DNA from: Mycobacterium yunnanensis
Lineage (GTDB): Bacteria > Actinomycetota > Actinomycetes > Mycobacteriales > Mycobacteriaceae
Assembly: GCF_025823185.1 (NCBI RefSeq)
Contig: NZ_JACKVK010000008.1
Coordinates: 497,565-561,564 of the forward strand
Direction of reading: 5' to 3'
Length of the DNA stretch: 64,000 bases
Part shown: positions 9,399 to 17,455 of the stretch, piece by piece
Layout of the letters: each line of letters starts with the position of its first letter
Numbering within the stretch: the first letter of the stretch is position 1
The notes under the pieces: generated by a model
Databases searched by the model: none
What the model was told of the DNA's origin: nothing
The model's input: the letters and a program-made list of their open reading frames with translations, nothing else
Translations under genes and position numbers: made by a program

Positions 9399-10210
9399 CC
9401 GAGACCGACCAGCGCGACCTCGGTGACTCCGACAGTCCGATCGAGGACGAACTGGAGGACGCCTTCCAGCGGATGATCGGCGAAGGCACCCAACGGTTGC
9501 ACCGCCCGTGGCGGGAGGTGCTCACCACGGGCTTCTTCGGCGGCACCGAGGTGGCGCTCGGCGTGCTCGCCTACCTCTCGGTGCTGAACCAGACGCACAA
9601 CCCTCTGCTGGCGGGCCTGGCGTTCTCCGTCGGCTTCCTCGCGCTGCTACTGGGCCGCAGCGAGCTGTTCACCGAGGGCTTCCTGGTGCCGGTCACGACG
9701 GTGGTCGCCAAGCGCGCCAGCGTGCCTCAGCTGCTGAAGCTGTGGTGCGGCACTCTGCTGGCCAACCTGGTGGGCGGCTGGCTGATCATGTGGCTCATCA
9801 TGACCGGCTTCCCCAAGCTGAGGTCGCAGACCATCGAGTCGGCAAGCCACTACATCGACGCGCCAATTGGCCCGGAGTCCATCGCGCTGGCCGTCCTCGG
9901 CGGCATGGCCATCACCCTGATGACGCGCATGCAGCACGGCACCGACTCGATGCCGGCCAAGATCGCCGCCGCCGTCGCGGGCGCCTTCCTCTTGGCCGGG
10001 CTACAGATGTTCCACTCGATCCTGGACTCGCTGTTGATCTTTGGTGCCCTGATCTCCGGGGCGGCCCCGTTCGGGTACCTGGACTGGCTGGCGTGGTTCG
10101 CCTACGTGGCACCGCTGAACGTGCTCGGTGGGCTTGCCCTGGTGACCTTGCTGCGGCTCATCCGCAGCAAGGACCGGTTGAAGGACGAACGGGCGAGCGC
10201 GGAGTCCTAG
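9395..10210 (+). CDS. Formate/nitrite transporter family channel
   Basis: About 271 residues with six membrane helices from residue 60. Conserved family stretches include LGRSELFTEGFLVPVTTV, a central LWCGTLLANLVGGW helix and the C-terminal FGYLDWLAWF-APLNVLGGL region. FNT pentamers conduct small monovalent anions such as formate or nitrite; this subgroup, with an acidic N-terminal helix (EDELEDAFQRMI), is less well characterised. GTG 9395 is the first in-frame start after the divergent cutinase promoter; the ribosome site is poor and the start is uncertain. The stop TAG interlocks with the stop of the convergent permease. Confidence 0.88.
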   Translation: MTETDQRDLGDSDSPIEDELEDAFQRMIGEGTQRLHRPWREVLTTGFFGGTEVALGVLAYLSVLNQTHNPLLAGLAFSVGFLALLLGRSELFTEGFLVPVTTVVAKRASVPQLLKLWCGTLLANLVGGWLIMWLIMTGFPKLRSQTIESASHYIDAPIGPESIALAVLGGMAITLMTRMQHGTDSMPAKIAAAVAGAFLLAGLQMFHSILDSLLIFGALISGAAPFGYLDWLAWFAYVAPLNVLGGLALVTLLRLIRSKDRLKDERASAES

Positions 10211-11628
10211 ATCGCGGCGGGCTCCTCGACGAAGGTCTCCCGGACTTCCTTGGGTCCGAACGGCCACGTGGTCTCGGCCTTGGCGTAGACCAGGAAGGCG
10301 ACGCAGCCGATGACGATCCACCCCAGTGACAGCGCGATCGACAGCCAGGTCGCCGAGTAGTAGACGTACACCCAGCCGACCAACGCGACGATCGTGGGGA
10401 CGGGGTACAGCCACTGCCGGTAGGGCCGTTGAAGATTGGGCTGGCGGCGGCGCAGCACGACGATCGCGGCCACCTGCGCGAGTGACTGGATGATCACCAG
10501 CGTGGCTACGGCGGCGTTGATGATCGTGGTCAGGGTGAACAGCGACCCGATGATGGTGATGACGCCCATGGCGATCACGCCCGCGGTGGGCAGGTTGAGC
10601 TTGGGGTGCAGCTTGGCGAATACCGGCAGGAACACCTTGTCGCGGGCGGCCTCGAACGGCACGCGGGAGCCGCCGAGCAGGCCGGCGAACACCGAGCCGA
10701 TGGCGGCCACGACGATCAACGCGGTGATGATCTGTGCGGCAGTCGAACCCCAGGCCTGCTCGAGCACCGAGGAGGCGACGGAGGTGGAGGCCTTGATCTC
10801 CTCGAGCGGCAGCGAGCCGAGCACGCCGATCTGCAGCAGGAAGTAGATGCTCATGATGCCGAGGATGGAGAACACGATGGACCGGGGGATGGTGCGGCCG
10901 GGGTCGCGCATCTCGGCGCCGAGGTAGGCGGTGGTGTTGTAGCCGAGGTAGTCGTAGACGGCGATGATGAGCCCGGCGCCGAGGCCAGCCCAGAAGGTGC
11001 CGTGGCTGCCGAAGGCGCCGGGAGTGAAGGCGAAGGCCTGTGCGCCGCTGAAGTGGCTGTAGGCGGCGATGATGGTGCTGAACACCGCGACGAGCATGAC
11101 GACGAACAGCACGGTGGTGAGCTTGCCAATCTGGCCGATCTTGCGGAACAGCGCGGCCATGATGATTAGGGTGATGCCGACGCCAATTAGTTTGCCCAGG
11201 GCGGTGTTTCCGCCGTCGTCGGTGACCCCGGGGATCAGGTAGCCGAGGTATTGGACCAGGCCGATGATGCCGGTGGACATGATGAGCGGGATGAAGAGCA
11301 CCGCGCTCCAGACGAAGAGGAACGGCATGAGCCGGCCGGTGCGGTACTGGAAGGCTTCGCGGAGGTAGATGTAGGTGCCGCCGGCGCCGGGCATGGCGGC
11401 GCCGAGCTCGGCCCAGATGAGCCCGTCGGCTAGGGCGAGGAGGGCGCCGACGATCCAGCCGAACATGGCCTCGGGCCCGCCGAAGGTGGCGACCATGGCG
11501 GGGATCGTGACGAAGGGCCCGATGCCGCACATCTGGGTCATGTTGATCGCGGTGGCCTGCAGGGGGCCGATTTGGCGTTCCAGCGCGGGCTGCTGGGTCG
11601 TCGAGGCTCCGGTCGACGGTGAGCTCAT
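10207..11628 (-). CDS. APC-superfamily permease
   Basis: A 473-residue transporter with about 12 membrane helices. It has the family's first helix motif (GIGPFVTIPAMV), the WAELGAAMPGAGGTYIYL stretch and the YDYLGYNTTAYLGAEMRDP loop of amino acid permeases. The start ATG has a perfect AGGAGG eight bases upstream. It is divergent from a ROK repressor gene that is coupled to glucosamine-6-phosphate deaminase, with an inverted repeat between them. The substrate may therefore be an amino sugar or amino acid linked to that route; sequence alone does not decide. Confidence 0.9.
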   Translation of the reverse strand: MSSPSTGASTTQQPALERQIGPLQATAINMTQMCGIGPFVTIPAMVATFGGPEAMFGWIVGALLALADGLIWAELGAAMPGAGGTYIYLREAFQYRTGRLMPFLFVWSAVLFIPLIMSTGIIGLVQYLGYLIPGVTDDGGNTALGKLIGVGITLIIMAALFRKIGQIGKLTTVLFVVMLVAVFSTIIAAYSHFSGAQAFAFTPGAFGSHGTFWAGLGAGLIIAVYDYLGYNTTAYLGAEMRDPGRTIPRSIVFSILGIMSIYFLLQIGVLGSLPLEEIKASTSVASSVLEQAWGSTAAQIITALIVVAAIGSVFAGLLGGSRVPFEAARDKVFLPVFAKLHPKLNLPTAGVIAMGVITIIGSLFTLTTIINAAVATLVIIQSLAQVAAIVVLRRRQPNLQRPYRQWLYPVPTIVALVGWVYVYYSATWLSIALSLGWIVIGCVAFLVYAKAETTWPFGPKEVRETFVEEPAAI

Positions 11629-11651
11629 CGCGCACCTCCTTCGTCGTGGTT

Positions 11652-11672
11652 TGTTAGTAAAGTTTCTTAACA
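11652..11672. promoter_or_regulatory. Likely ROK-repressor operator
   Basis: TGTTAGTAAA (11652-11661), one base, then TTTCTTAACA (11663-11672) form a 10-1-10 inverted repeat with 8 of 10 positions matching. The AT-rich dyad stands out in a GC-rich context. It lies 24 bases before the permease start and 66 bases before the ROK start. NagC/Mlc-type repressors bind similar AT-rich dyads, so autoregulation plus control of the permease is the simplest reading. Confidence 0.6.
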
Positions 11673-11737
11673 TACTGAGCGCGGGTGTGCGAGAGTTCAC
11701 GTGTAAATTTCCGAAGTCGACGGGACGGGAGGTGGCG

Positions 11738-12934
11738 GTGGACGGCCGTGCGGCACCGCAGGCGGGAACTCCGGCGAACATGCGTGCGCTCAACCAGCGT
11801 CTGGTGCTGGACCGGCTGCGCGAGCATGGCGAGGCCACCCGGCCCGAGATCGCGACCGTGACCGGCCTGTCGAAACCCACTGTGGGACAAGCACTGCTGG
11901 ACCTGGAGCAGCACGGTCTGGTCCGAGCCATCGGCCGCCGGCTGGACCGGCCCGGCCGGGCGGCGGTGGTCTACCGCACCGCCCCGGACGCCGGCTACAT
12001 CGTCGGGGTCGACGTCGGGCGTCGCGCGCTGCACGTCGCGGTCGCCGACCTGGACGGCGTGGTGGTCGCTCGCGTCGAGCAGCCCAACCGCAGCCGCTCG
12101 GGCGCCATGCTCGTGCGCACGGTCGGCGAGTCGGTCGCCCGCGCCCTCGGCGAAGCCGGGCTGACGGGGGACGACATCGTGGTCACCGTCGTCGGCACGC
12201 CGGGCATCCCCGACGTCGAGGCCGGCACAGTACACCGCTCGCCCAACCTGCCCGGCTGGGAGCGGCGCGGCCTGCTCGGCGAGTTGATGGGGTTGCTCAG
12301 CGCGAACGGGTCGACGGTGCTGGTGGAGAACGACGCCAATCTGTGTGCGGTCGGCGAGCACGCCCGCGGCGCGGCCCAGGGCGTCGACGTGGTGGCGTGC
12401 CTGACCGTCGGCACGGGCATCGGCCTGGGAATCCTGCTCGGCGGCAACCTATTCCGGGGTGCGCGCGGGGCGGCGGGGGAAATCGCGGACCTGCCCTACG
12501 GCCGCGTGCCGGCCGGGGTGACGTCACACCGGCCGGGTCCAGTGGAGGTGGTCGCCGCTGGGGACGCGGTGGTGTCGGAGGCCCGCTCGGCGGGGTTGAC
12601 CGTGCCCACCGCGAAGGCGGTGTTCGACCTGGCTCGCTCCGGTGACGCCCTTGCCATGCGGGTGGTGGCCGACGAGGCGTCCAAGCTGGCGCGGGTGGTC
12701 TCGGTGGTGACCGCGGTGCTGGACCCGGGGCTGATCGTCCTGGCGGGCGGCATCGGCCGTAACGTCGACCTGCTGGCCGACCCGATGCGCCGCGAACTGG
12801 CCGAGACCATTCCGCTGGTGCCCGACATCGTCGGGGGAGAGCTGGGCGACGACGCCGTCCTGGTCGGGGCGATCGCGACGGCCATGGACACGGCGTGGGA
12901 CCTGGTGTTCGAGCGACGGGTGTTGGGGCGGTGA
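11738..12934 (+). CDS. ROK-family transcriptional repressor
   Basis: About 398 residues. Residues 15-80 form a winged helix (NQRLVLDRLREHGEATRPE, GLSKPTVGQALLDLEQHG). Residues 90-398 form the ROK sugar-kinase fold with GVDVGRRALHVAV, the ENDANLCAVGEHARG segment and TVGTGIGLGILLGG. The usual zinc-site cysteine cluster after the GE-x-G-H motif is absent here; the equivalent region reads RGAAGEIADLPYGR. GTG 11738 follows GGGAGG. Its stop overlaps the nagB start (TGATG), so the two are translated together. It probably senses a phosphorylated amino sugar and controls the divergent permease through the 11652-11672 dyad. Confidence 0.9.
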   Translation: MDGRAAPQAGTPANMRALNQRLVLDRLREHGEATRPEIATVTGLSKPTVGQALLDLEQHGLVRAIGRRLDRPGRAAVVYRTAPDAGYIVGVDVGRRALHVAVADLDGVVVARVEQPNRSRSGAMLVRTVGESVARALGEAGLTGDDIVVTVVGTPGIPDVEAGTVHRSPNLPGWERRGLLGELMGLLSANGSTVLVENDANLCAVGEHARGAAQGVDVVACLTVGTGIGLGILLGGNLFRGARGAAGEIADLPYGRVPAGVTSHRPGPVEVVAAGDAVVSEARSAGLTVPTAKAVFDLARSGDALAMRVVADEASKLARVVSVVTAVLDPGLIVLAGGIGRNVDLLADPMRRELAETIPLVPDIVGGELGDDAVLVGAIATAMDTAWDLVFERRVLGR

Positions 12935-13683
12935 TGGACGTCGTCGTCGAGCGGGACGAGGCGGCATGCGGGGCGACGGTCGCCGACGTCTTTGACCGGG
13001 CGGTTCGGTCGGGGGCTCGGACTATAGGGCTGGCGACGGGGTCCTCGCCGCTGTCGGTGTACCGCGAACTGATCCGCCGGCACCGGGAGGAAGGGCTGTC
13101 GTTCGCGGCGGTTCGGGCGTTCCTGCTGGACGAATACGTGGGGCTGCCGGCGGGGCATCCGCAGTCCTACGCGCAGGTGATCCGGACGGAGTTCGCGTCG
13201 CACGTCGACCTGGCGGGTGTGTCCGGCCCGGACGGCGGTTCTTCGGACTTGAGTTGTGCCGCAGACTCTTACGACGCATTGGTCGTCTCGTCGGGTCCGG
13301 TGGACGTGCAGCTCTTGGGGATCGGAGCCAACGGGCACATCGGGTTCAACGAGCCGGGGTCTGCGCTGGACTCGCGGACGCGGGTGACGACGTTGACGTC
13401 ACAGACGCGCCAGGACAACGCGCGGTTCTTCGCGAGCGTCGACGAGGTGCCGCGCCGCGTCATCACGCAGGGGTTGGGCACGATCAGCTCGGCCCGGCAT
13501 TTGGTGTTGATCGCGACGGGGGAGCACAAGGCGAAGGCGGTGGCGGCGGCCCTGGAGGGGCCGGTCACGGCGGAGTGCCCGGCGTCGGTGTTGCAACGTC
13601 ATCTGATGGTGACGGTGGTTTTGGAGGAGGGGGCGGCGAAGTTGTTGGGCCGGGTCCGTAGCGGCGACGCGGCGGGTCACTAG
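12934..13683 (+). CDS. nagB: Glucosamine-6-phosphate deaminase
   Basis: A 249-residue enzyme converting glucosamine-6-phosphate to fructose-6-phosphate and ammonia, feeding amino sugars into glycolysis. Family motifs are IGLATGSSPLSVYREL, FLLDEYVGLPAGHPQSY, LGIGANGHIGFNEPGS with the catalytic Asp/His neighbourhood, and VITQGLGTISSARHLVLIATG. Length matches the short NagB forms without the C-terminal allosteric extension. The ATG overlaps the ROK stop. The convergent NHL gene ends on the same CTAG. Confidence 0.93.
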   Translation: MDVVVERDEAACGATVADVFDRAVRSGARTIGLATGSSPLSVYRELIRRHREEGLSFAAVRAFLLDEYVGLPAGHPQSYAQVIRTEFASHVDLAGVSGPDGGSSDLSCAADSYDALVVSSGPVDVQLLGIGANGHIGFNEPGSALDSRTRVTTLTSQTRQDNARFFASVDEVPRRVITQGLGTISSARHLVLIATGEHKAKAVAAALEGPVTAECPASVLQRHLMVTVVLEEGAAKLLGRVRSGDAAGH

Positions 13684-14690
13684 CCGGTCGGCGTGTTCAG
13701 TTTCAGCACTCGACCGTTGCCGTAGTCGGCGACAAACACATGGCCACGGTTGTCGACCGCTATGCCCCAGGGCTTTTCGACGTCCTCAAAGAGCAGATCT
13801 CTTGAGCCTTCGTGGCCGGAGGCAAGTTCTAAGACACGGCCGTCGCCATAGCTCGTGACATAGACGGTTCCGGCCGAGTCGACGGCGACGCCGTTCGGTT
13901 TGCGCAGCCCGCTGAACGGCAGCTCGACGGGCTCGGACTTGCCAGCGGGCAGCTGCAGCACACGGTCGTTGTAGGTGTCGGCGACATAGACGTTGCCCGA
14001 GGTGTCCGCTGCGACGCCGGCCGGCTTCTTCAGACCGGTGATCGGCAGTTCGACGGCTACGTCACCCTCTCGGGTCATCAGGACGCGATCGTTGTAGGTG
14101 TCGGCGACGAAGAGGGTTCCGGAAGAGTCGACGGCCACGCCGCCGGGACGGTTGAGGCCGGCCATTTCGATCTCGGTTGCCTGGGCCGCACCCGGCGCCA
14201 ACTTCAGCACCCGATCGTTGACGTAGTCAGTTGCGAAGACATCGCCCGCCGCGTCAACTGCCAAACCAGTCGGACCCGCACCCTCGAAAGGCAGCCGTGA
14301 CACGGAGCCACCGTCTGCCGACAACATCAACACTCCGTTACTGGTGACGTCTTTTCCGGCGACGGTCACATACACGTTGCCGTTGTTGTCCACTGCGACT
14401 CCCTGCGGGGATTCCAGCGAGCCGAAGGCCATTTTGGTCGGACCTGACGGGGCGGCGGCACTGCTCGTGGGCTCTTGTCGCGTTGCCGAATCGGGTGCCG
14501 CCACCAGCAGAACGAACGCGAGCACACACGCAAGTGCAACCACAGCCGTCAAGGCCAGCCACTTCCATCGGAACTGACGATCCGCTCTGGGGGGTTGGCG
14601 GTGGCCAGGGTCCTGCGGCGATACGGTCGATGGGTACGGCCGTGCTCCATCCGAACTCGGTGGCATATCCATGGGCTTACTCTCGTCCAT
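13680..14690 (-). CDS. Membrane-anchored NHL beta-propeller protein (PknD sensor-like, no kinase)
   Basis: About 336 residues. A short cytosolic Pro-rich head is followed by one membrane helix (WLALTAVVALACVLAFVLLV) and an extracellular six-bladed propeller. Each blade repeats a pattern like PxGVAVDxxGxVYVADxxNDRVLxL at roughly 42-residue spacing. This is the sensor half of mycobacterial PknD, which in PknD follows an intracellular kinase; here the kinase is missing. The start is uncertain: ATG 14690 or ATG 14672 are the realistic choices, and longer versions would run into the promoter of the next gene. Ligand unknown. Confidence 0.85.
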   Translation of the reverse strand: MDESKPMDMPPSSDGARPYPSTVSPQDPGHRQPPRADRQFRWKWLALTAVVALACVLAFVLLVAAPDSATRQEPTSSAAAPSGPTKMAFGSLESPQGVAVDNNGNVYVTVAGKDVTSNGVLMLSADGGSVSRLPFEGAGPTGLAVDAAGDVFATDYVNDRVLKLAPGAAQATEIEMAGLNRPGGVAVDSSGTLFVADTYNDRVLMTREGDVAVELPITGLKKPAGVAADTSGNVYVADTYNDRVLQLPAGKSEPVELPFSGLRKPNGVAVDSAGTVYVTSYGDGRVLELASGHEGSRDLLFEDVEKPWGIAVDNRGHVFVADYGNGRVLKLNTPTG

Positions 14691-14786
14691 GGTCGGGACG
14701 AACTGCTCAGCCGTCCGGGTTTCAACCCGTTTCTTGGCGTTGGTGCGATACCTCGGCAGGGCACCTTTAGCCTTGGTCCGGCTTCG

Positions 14787-14816
14787 TTGACAGGTGTGCT
14801 GAGCCAAAACTAATCT
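14787..14816 (+). promoter_or_regulatory. Near-consensus sigma-A promoter, leaderless type
   Basis: TTGACA (14787-14792), an 18-base spacer and TAATCT (14811-14816) form an almost ideal vegetative promoter. The ATG at 14823 lies six bases after the -10 box, where transcription is expected to begin, so the mRNA would start at the codon itself. Leaderless mRNAs are common in mycobacteria. No ribosome site precedes this ATG, which agrees. Confidence 0.65.
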
Positions 14817-14822
14817 GTGGTG

Positions 14823-15161
14823 ATGCCGGCCAGAAAAGCGGAGTACAACACCGATTTACTTCGTGCTGGGAGTGATTCGAGCTCGTTTGCGGGATTAGCC
14901 GCTCAAAAGGCCGCGAGTCGACTATCGGATGCGATGCTCCCGCGAGGCATCTTTGGCGAGTTCGCGGCTGCGGAGGGATTTCACAGCGCGGCACTCAAGG
15001 CGCGAGACAGCCATCTACAACGGTCCCAGGATCACCACGCCCGACTAACGGACATTGCCAGTAAAGGCCACATAGGTGCCGGTGTCGTCACCGACACCGA
15101 CTCCGACGCTGCACAGGCGATCGCGGGCGCGAGCGATCAATTCGAGGCCGAAGACGCTTGA
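14823..15161 (+). CDS. DUF2563-family protein
   Basis: A 112-residue helical protein matching mycobacterial DUF2563 (ASRLSDAMLPRGIFGEFAAA, then HHARLTDIASKGHIGAG with the family's Gly-Phe/Gly-Val turn). These are WXG100-sized proteins found next to larger putative ESX substrates. The ATG is placed for leaderless translation; GTG 14817 is the alternative. The stop TGA overlaps the TTG start of the next gene, which implies coupled expression in fixed ratio. Confidence 0.82.
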   Translation: MPARKAEYNTDLLRAGSDSSSFAGLAAQKAASRLSDAMLPRGIFGEFAAAEGFHSAALKARDSHLQRSQDHHARLTDIASKGHIGAGVVTDTDSDAAQAIAGASDQFEAEDA

Positions 15162-16738
15162 CTCAGTTCGTCAACTTCACGCAGGCGGAGTTGGTAGCTG
15201 CCGCCGGTGGCGACCCGTGGAAACTCAACAGCGAATTGCAGGCCGGTGACTCCGGCGCGATAGACGGCTTGGCGGACGCGTTTCACCAAGCGGGCTCGCA
15301 CGTTCGTGAAGCAGACGAGGAATTCGACGCCGCCAAGAAGAAATTCAAAGAGGCCTACAAGCGCAACGACAGTGAATCCCCGATCGACGAGTCTCACGAA
15401 GTTCAGCGAGCGGCGGCTGAGTTGGCCGGCCACCCCGAGAAGCTCTCGCAGATTGCTATCAATCTTGAGCACGTCGCGGCATCCCTAGCCATTGCGCAAC
15501 GCAACAGTGACGCTGAGATCGCCGGCCTCGAATCCCAATTGCACGCCATCGACGATCAGATCTCTGCGGTGCTCGCAGACTCGCCATCCGAGGCAGCGAA
15601 CCTTCTCGCGTCCGCGAACGCCGCGACGGCCGCAGCAGTCGGCCAGCTCGAGACGTTTCGAGGTTCCTACGTCGCCCAGCTCGACGCGGCTGAGTCCGCG
15701 ATGATGGAGACGGGGTACACGCCGGACGCGATCGACGACGCCGACGGCGTGGCAGGCAACGCACCAGGAGAGATCGCCGACCGCTATGACAAATCGGGGC
15801 AGCGCGCTCGCGATCAGGCAATGGTCGACCAGGCGAATGCCGCAGGCCGCGGGTCGGCGTCGAGCATGATTGGTGAACCCGGATACATGACACAGGAAGA
15901 AGCCGACGCTGCGGCCCGATTACGCGACTACCAAGCGATCGTCGATCCGGCGCACAGCTATACGCGTTCGGCCCACGCCCACGGTGACGATCGTCCGACA
16001 CGGCTAGCGAGTCAGCGACTTGACGACTACATGACGTCGAAGTCCACAGGTCCGGTGCCGAAGGACTTGGTGCTCGGCGGCGACGCACGCACACGGGCAG
16101 AAGCGAGGCTGCAACTCCAGCGGGATCTGGAGAGCGGAAACGTTTCCTGGCATCAACAACCCATGACCCCAGATGACGCCACTAGGTTGATCGACCAAAT
16201 GGAGGCCTCCGACCGTTCCAACGCGTTGACGAAACTGCAGCAGGAACTCCAAGCGTCTGGGATGACAGCGCAGGGAGCCGGAACCGTGGCCGAAGGTATG
16301 TCGCAGGGGATCATTCCGAAGGAACTCGTCGATGGTGCCTCCGCGGCTGGAAAGCCGATAGCCGGCGGGGCGGAGGCGTTCAATCGAGGGGGAGAAGCTC
16401 TCCCCACGGGCCGGCATTGGGAACCGGGCGTCGCGTTCTCGGAGGAGGATGTCAAAGCCCTCAAGACTATTGGCGGAAGACTTGGCTGGGCTGGAAACGT
16501 GATCGACCTCGGTGTAGGCCTGTACGAGTGGCACAACGGCGCGCCGTTGGGCGAGGTGCTCTCGAAGAGTGCCGGCGGGATGGCCGGTGCTTGGGGCCTG
16601 GGCGCGATTGGAGCCGAAGGCGGTATGGCAGTCGCGGGACCACCCGGCGCGTTCGTCGGTGCGCTCGTCCTGGGGACGGCTGGCGCCTTCGGCGGCGAGA
16701 AGGCTGGGGAAGCGGCATACGACTGGCTGACGAGGTAG
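15158..16738 (+). CDS. Large helical ESX-associated-type protein with Gly-rich hydrophobic C-terminus
   Basis: A 526-residue protein starting at TTG inside the DUF2563 stop (TTGA). Residues 1-185 are helical and resemble a mycobacterial N-terminal module that follows DUF2563 genes (GGDPWKLNSELQAGDSGAI, then LADAFHQAGSHVREADEEF). The middle (190-420) is polar. Residues 440-526 are glycine- and alanine-rich and hydrophobic (GWAGNVIDLGVGLYEW, GAWGLGAIGAEGGMAVAG), like glycine-zipper or pore-forming tails. The next gene encodes a small membrane protein. Export through a type VII system and a membrane-active role are inferred from this layout, not proved. No catalytic motif is seen. Confidence 0.75.
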   Translation: MTQFVNFTQAELVAAAGGDPWKLNSELQAGDSGAIDGLADAFHQAGSHVREADEEFDAAKKKFKEAYKRNDSESPIDESHEVQRAAAELAGHPEKLSQIAINLEHVAASLAIAQRNSDAEIAGLESQLHAIDDQISAVLADSPSEAANLLASANAATAAAVGQLETFRGSYVAQLDAAESAMMETGYTPDAIDDADGVAGNAPGEIADRYDKSGQRARDQAMVDQANAAGRGSASSMIGEPGYMTQEEADAAARLRDYQAIVDPAHSYTRSAHAHGDDRPTRLASQRLDDYMTSKSTGPVPKDLVLGGDARTRAEARLQLQRDLESGNVSWHQQPMTPDDATRLIDQMEASDRSNALTKLQQELQASGMTAQGAGTVAEGMSQGIIPKELVDGASAAGKPIAGGAEAFNRGGEALPTGRHWEPGVAFSEEDVKALKTIGGRLGWAGNVIDLGVGLYEWHNGAPLGEVLSKSAGGMAGAWGLGAIGAEGGMAVAGPPGAFVGALVLGTAGAFGGEKAGEAAYDWLTR

Positions 16739-16780
16739 ACCATCAACGTTCCGTTCGTAGTCACGACCTTTGTCGGACTG

Positions 16781-17413
16781 GTGCTTCCGTTATTGGCGTC
16801 GGCCAAGAACCCCGCGCGTGGCCGTCGACTGTTCTGGTCGGGTCTTGTTTTAGCGGTTGGTTCCGCGTTCTTCATCGCGTACCCACCGAACTGGAAGTCG
16901 GGCCTGGGATTGTCGACTTTCGTCGCCGCGATGATGTTGTTCACCGCATTCTTCACCACCCCGTATCTCAAGGTCGGCGGAAAGGTGTTCGCATTCTTCA
17001 CGATTGACGCTGAGTCGGAGGAGACGGCGAGCAACGACGTTCGGGGCGCCGAGCCGCGAAGTCGTCCTGCGCAGCGAACGGGAGCGCTTACATCGGCGCG
17101 TAAGTTGTGGTGGCTCATGGTGCCTGCGATGGCGCTATGCGTTTTCAATGTCGAGCAGTTCGTGGTCGCCGGCGAGAACCCGCGGCTCGCGGCCGCGATG
17201 GCCGCCGTCATCGTGGTCGTGGCGCTCACCCTGGGTTATGGCGACGGCCGCGCGGATTTCGGTTTCGCGCGAAAGCAGTTCTTGCAGTTCGTGATCGTGT
17301 CGGTAATGACGCTGGGCACGTTGGCCGTTCTTTATGCTGTTGGGTATGCGGTTGGCCGACAGATGTGGCGCCGGCGCCAGGACGGGACTCGGCAAGCCGA
17401 GCTGCCTGGCTGA
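16781..17413 (+). CDS. Multi-pass membrane protein, candidate immunity partner
   Basis: About 210 residues with roughly five hydrophobic segments (RLFWSGLVLAVGSAFFIAY, a FVAAMMLFTAFFTT stretch, KLWWLMVPAMALCVF, AAMAAVIVVVALTLGY and FVIVSVMTLGTLAVLY). The start is unusual. GTG 16781 cuts into a first membrane helix, because the in-frame upstream codons (INVPFVVTTFVGL) are also hydrophobic. Those codons begin at an ATC (16742) set six bases after GAGG, directly after the stop of the previous gene. A rare ATC start is therefore possible. Position after a putative membrane-active effector suggests protection, by inference. Confidence 0.65.
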   Translation: MLPLLASAKNPARGRRLFWSGLVLAVGSAFFIAYPPNWKSGLGLSTFVAAMMLFTAFFTTPYLKVGGKVFAFFTIDAESEETASNDVRGAEPRSRPAQRTGALTSARKLWWLMVPAMALCVFNVEQFVVAGENPRLAAAMAAVIVVVALTLGYGDGRADFGFARKQFLQFVIVSVMTLGTLAVLYAVGYAVGRQMWRRRQDGTRQAELPG

Positions 17414-17455
17414 CAGCCGGTCGCCAGGTGAGCGCCGGTGGCGGCGGACAGACCG

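Noticed and set aside
10001-11635. 544-codon minus-strand ORF rich in Arg and His
   Set aside because: Alternate frame of the APC permease; its translation has no plausible fold.
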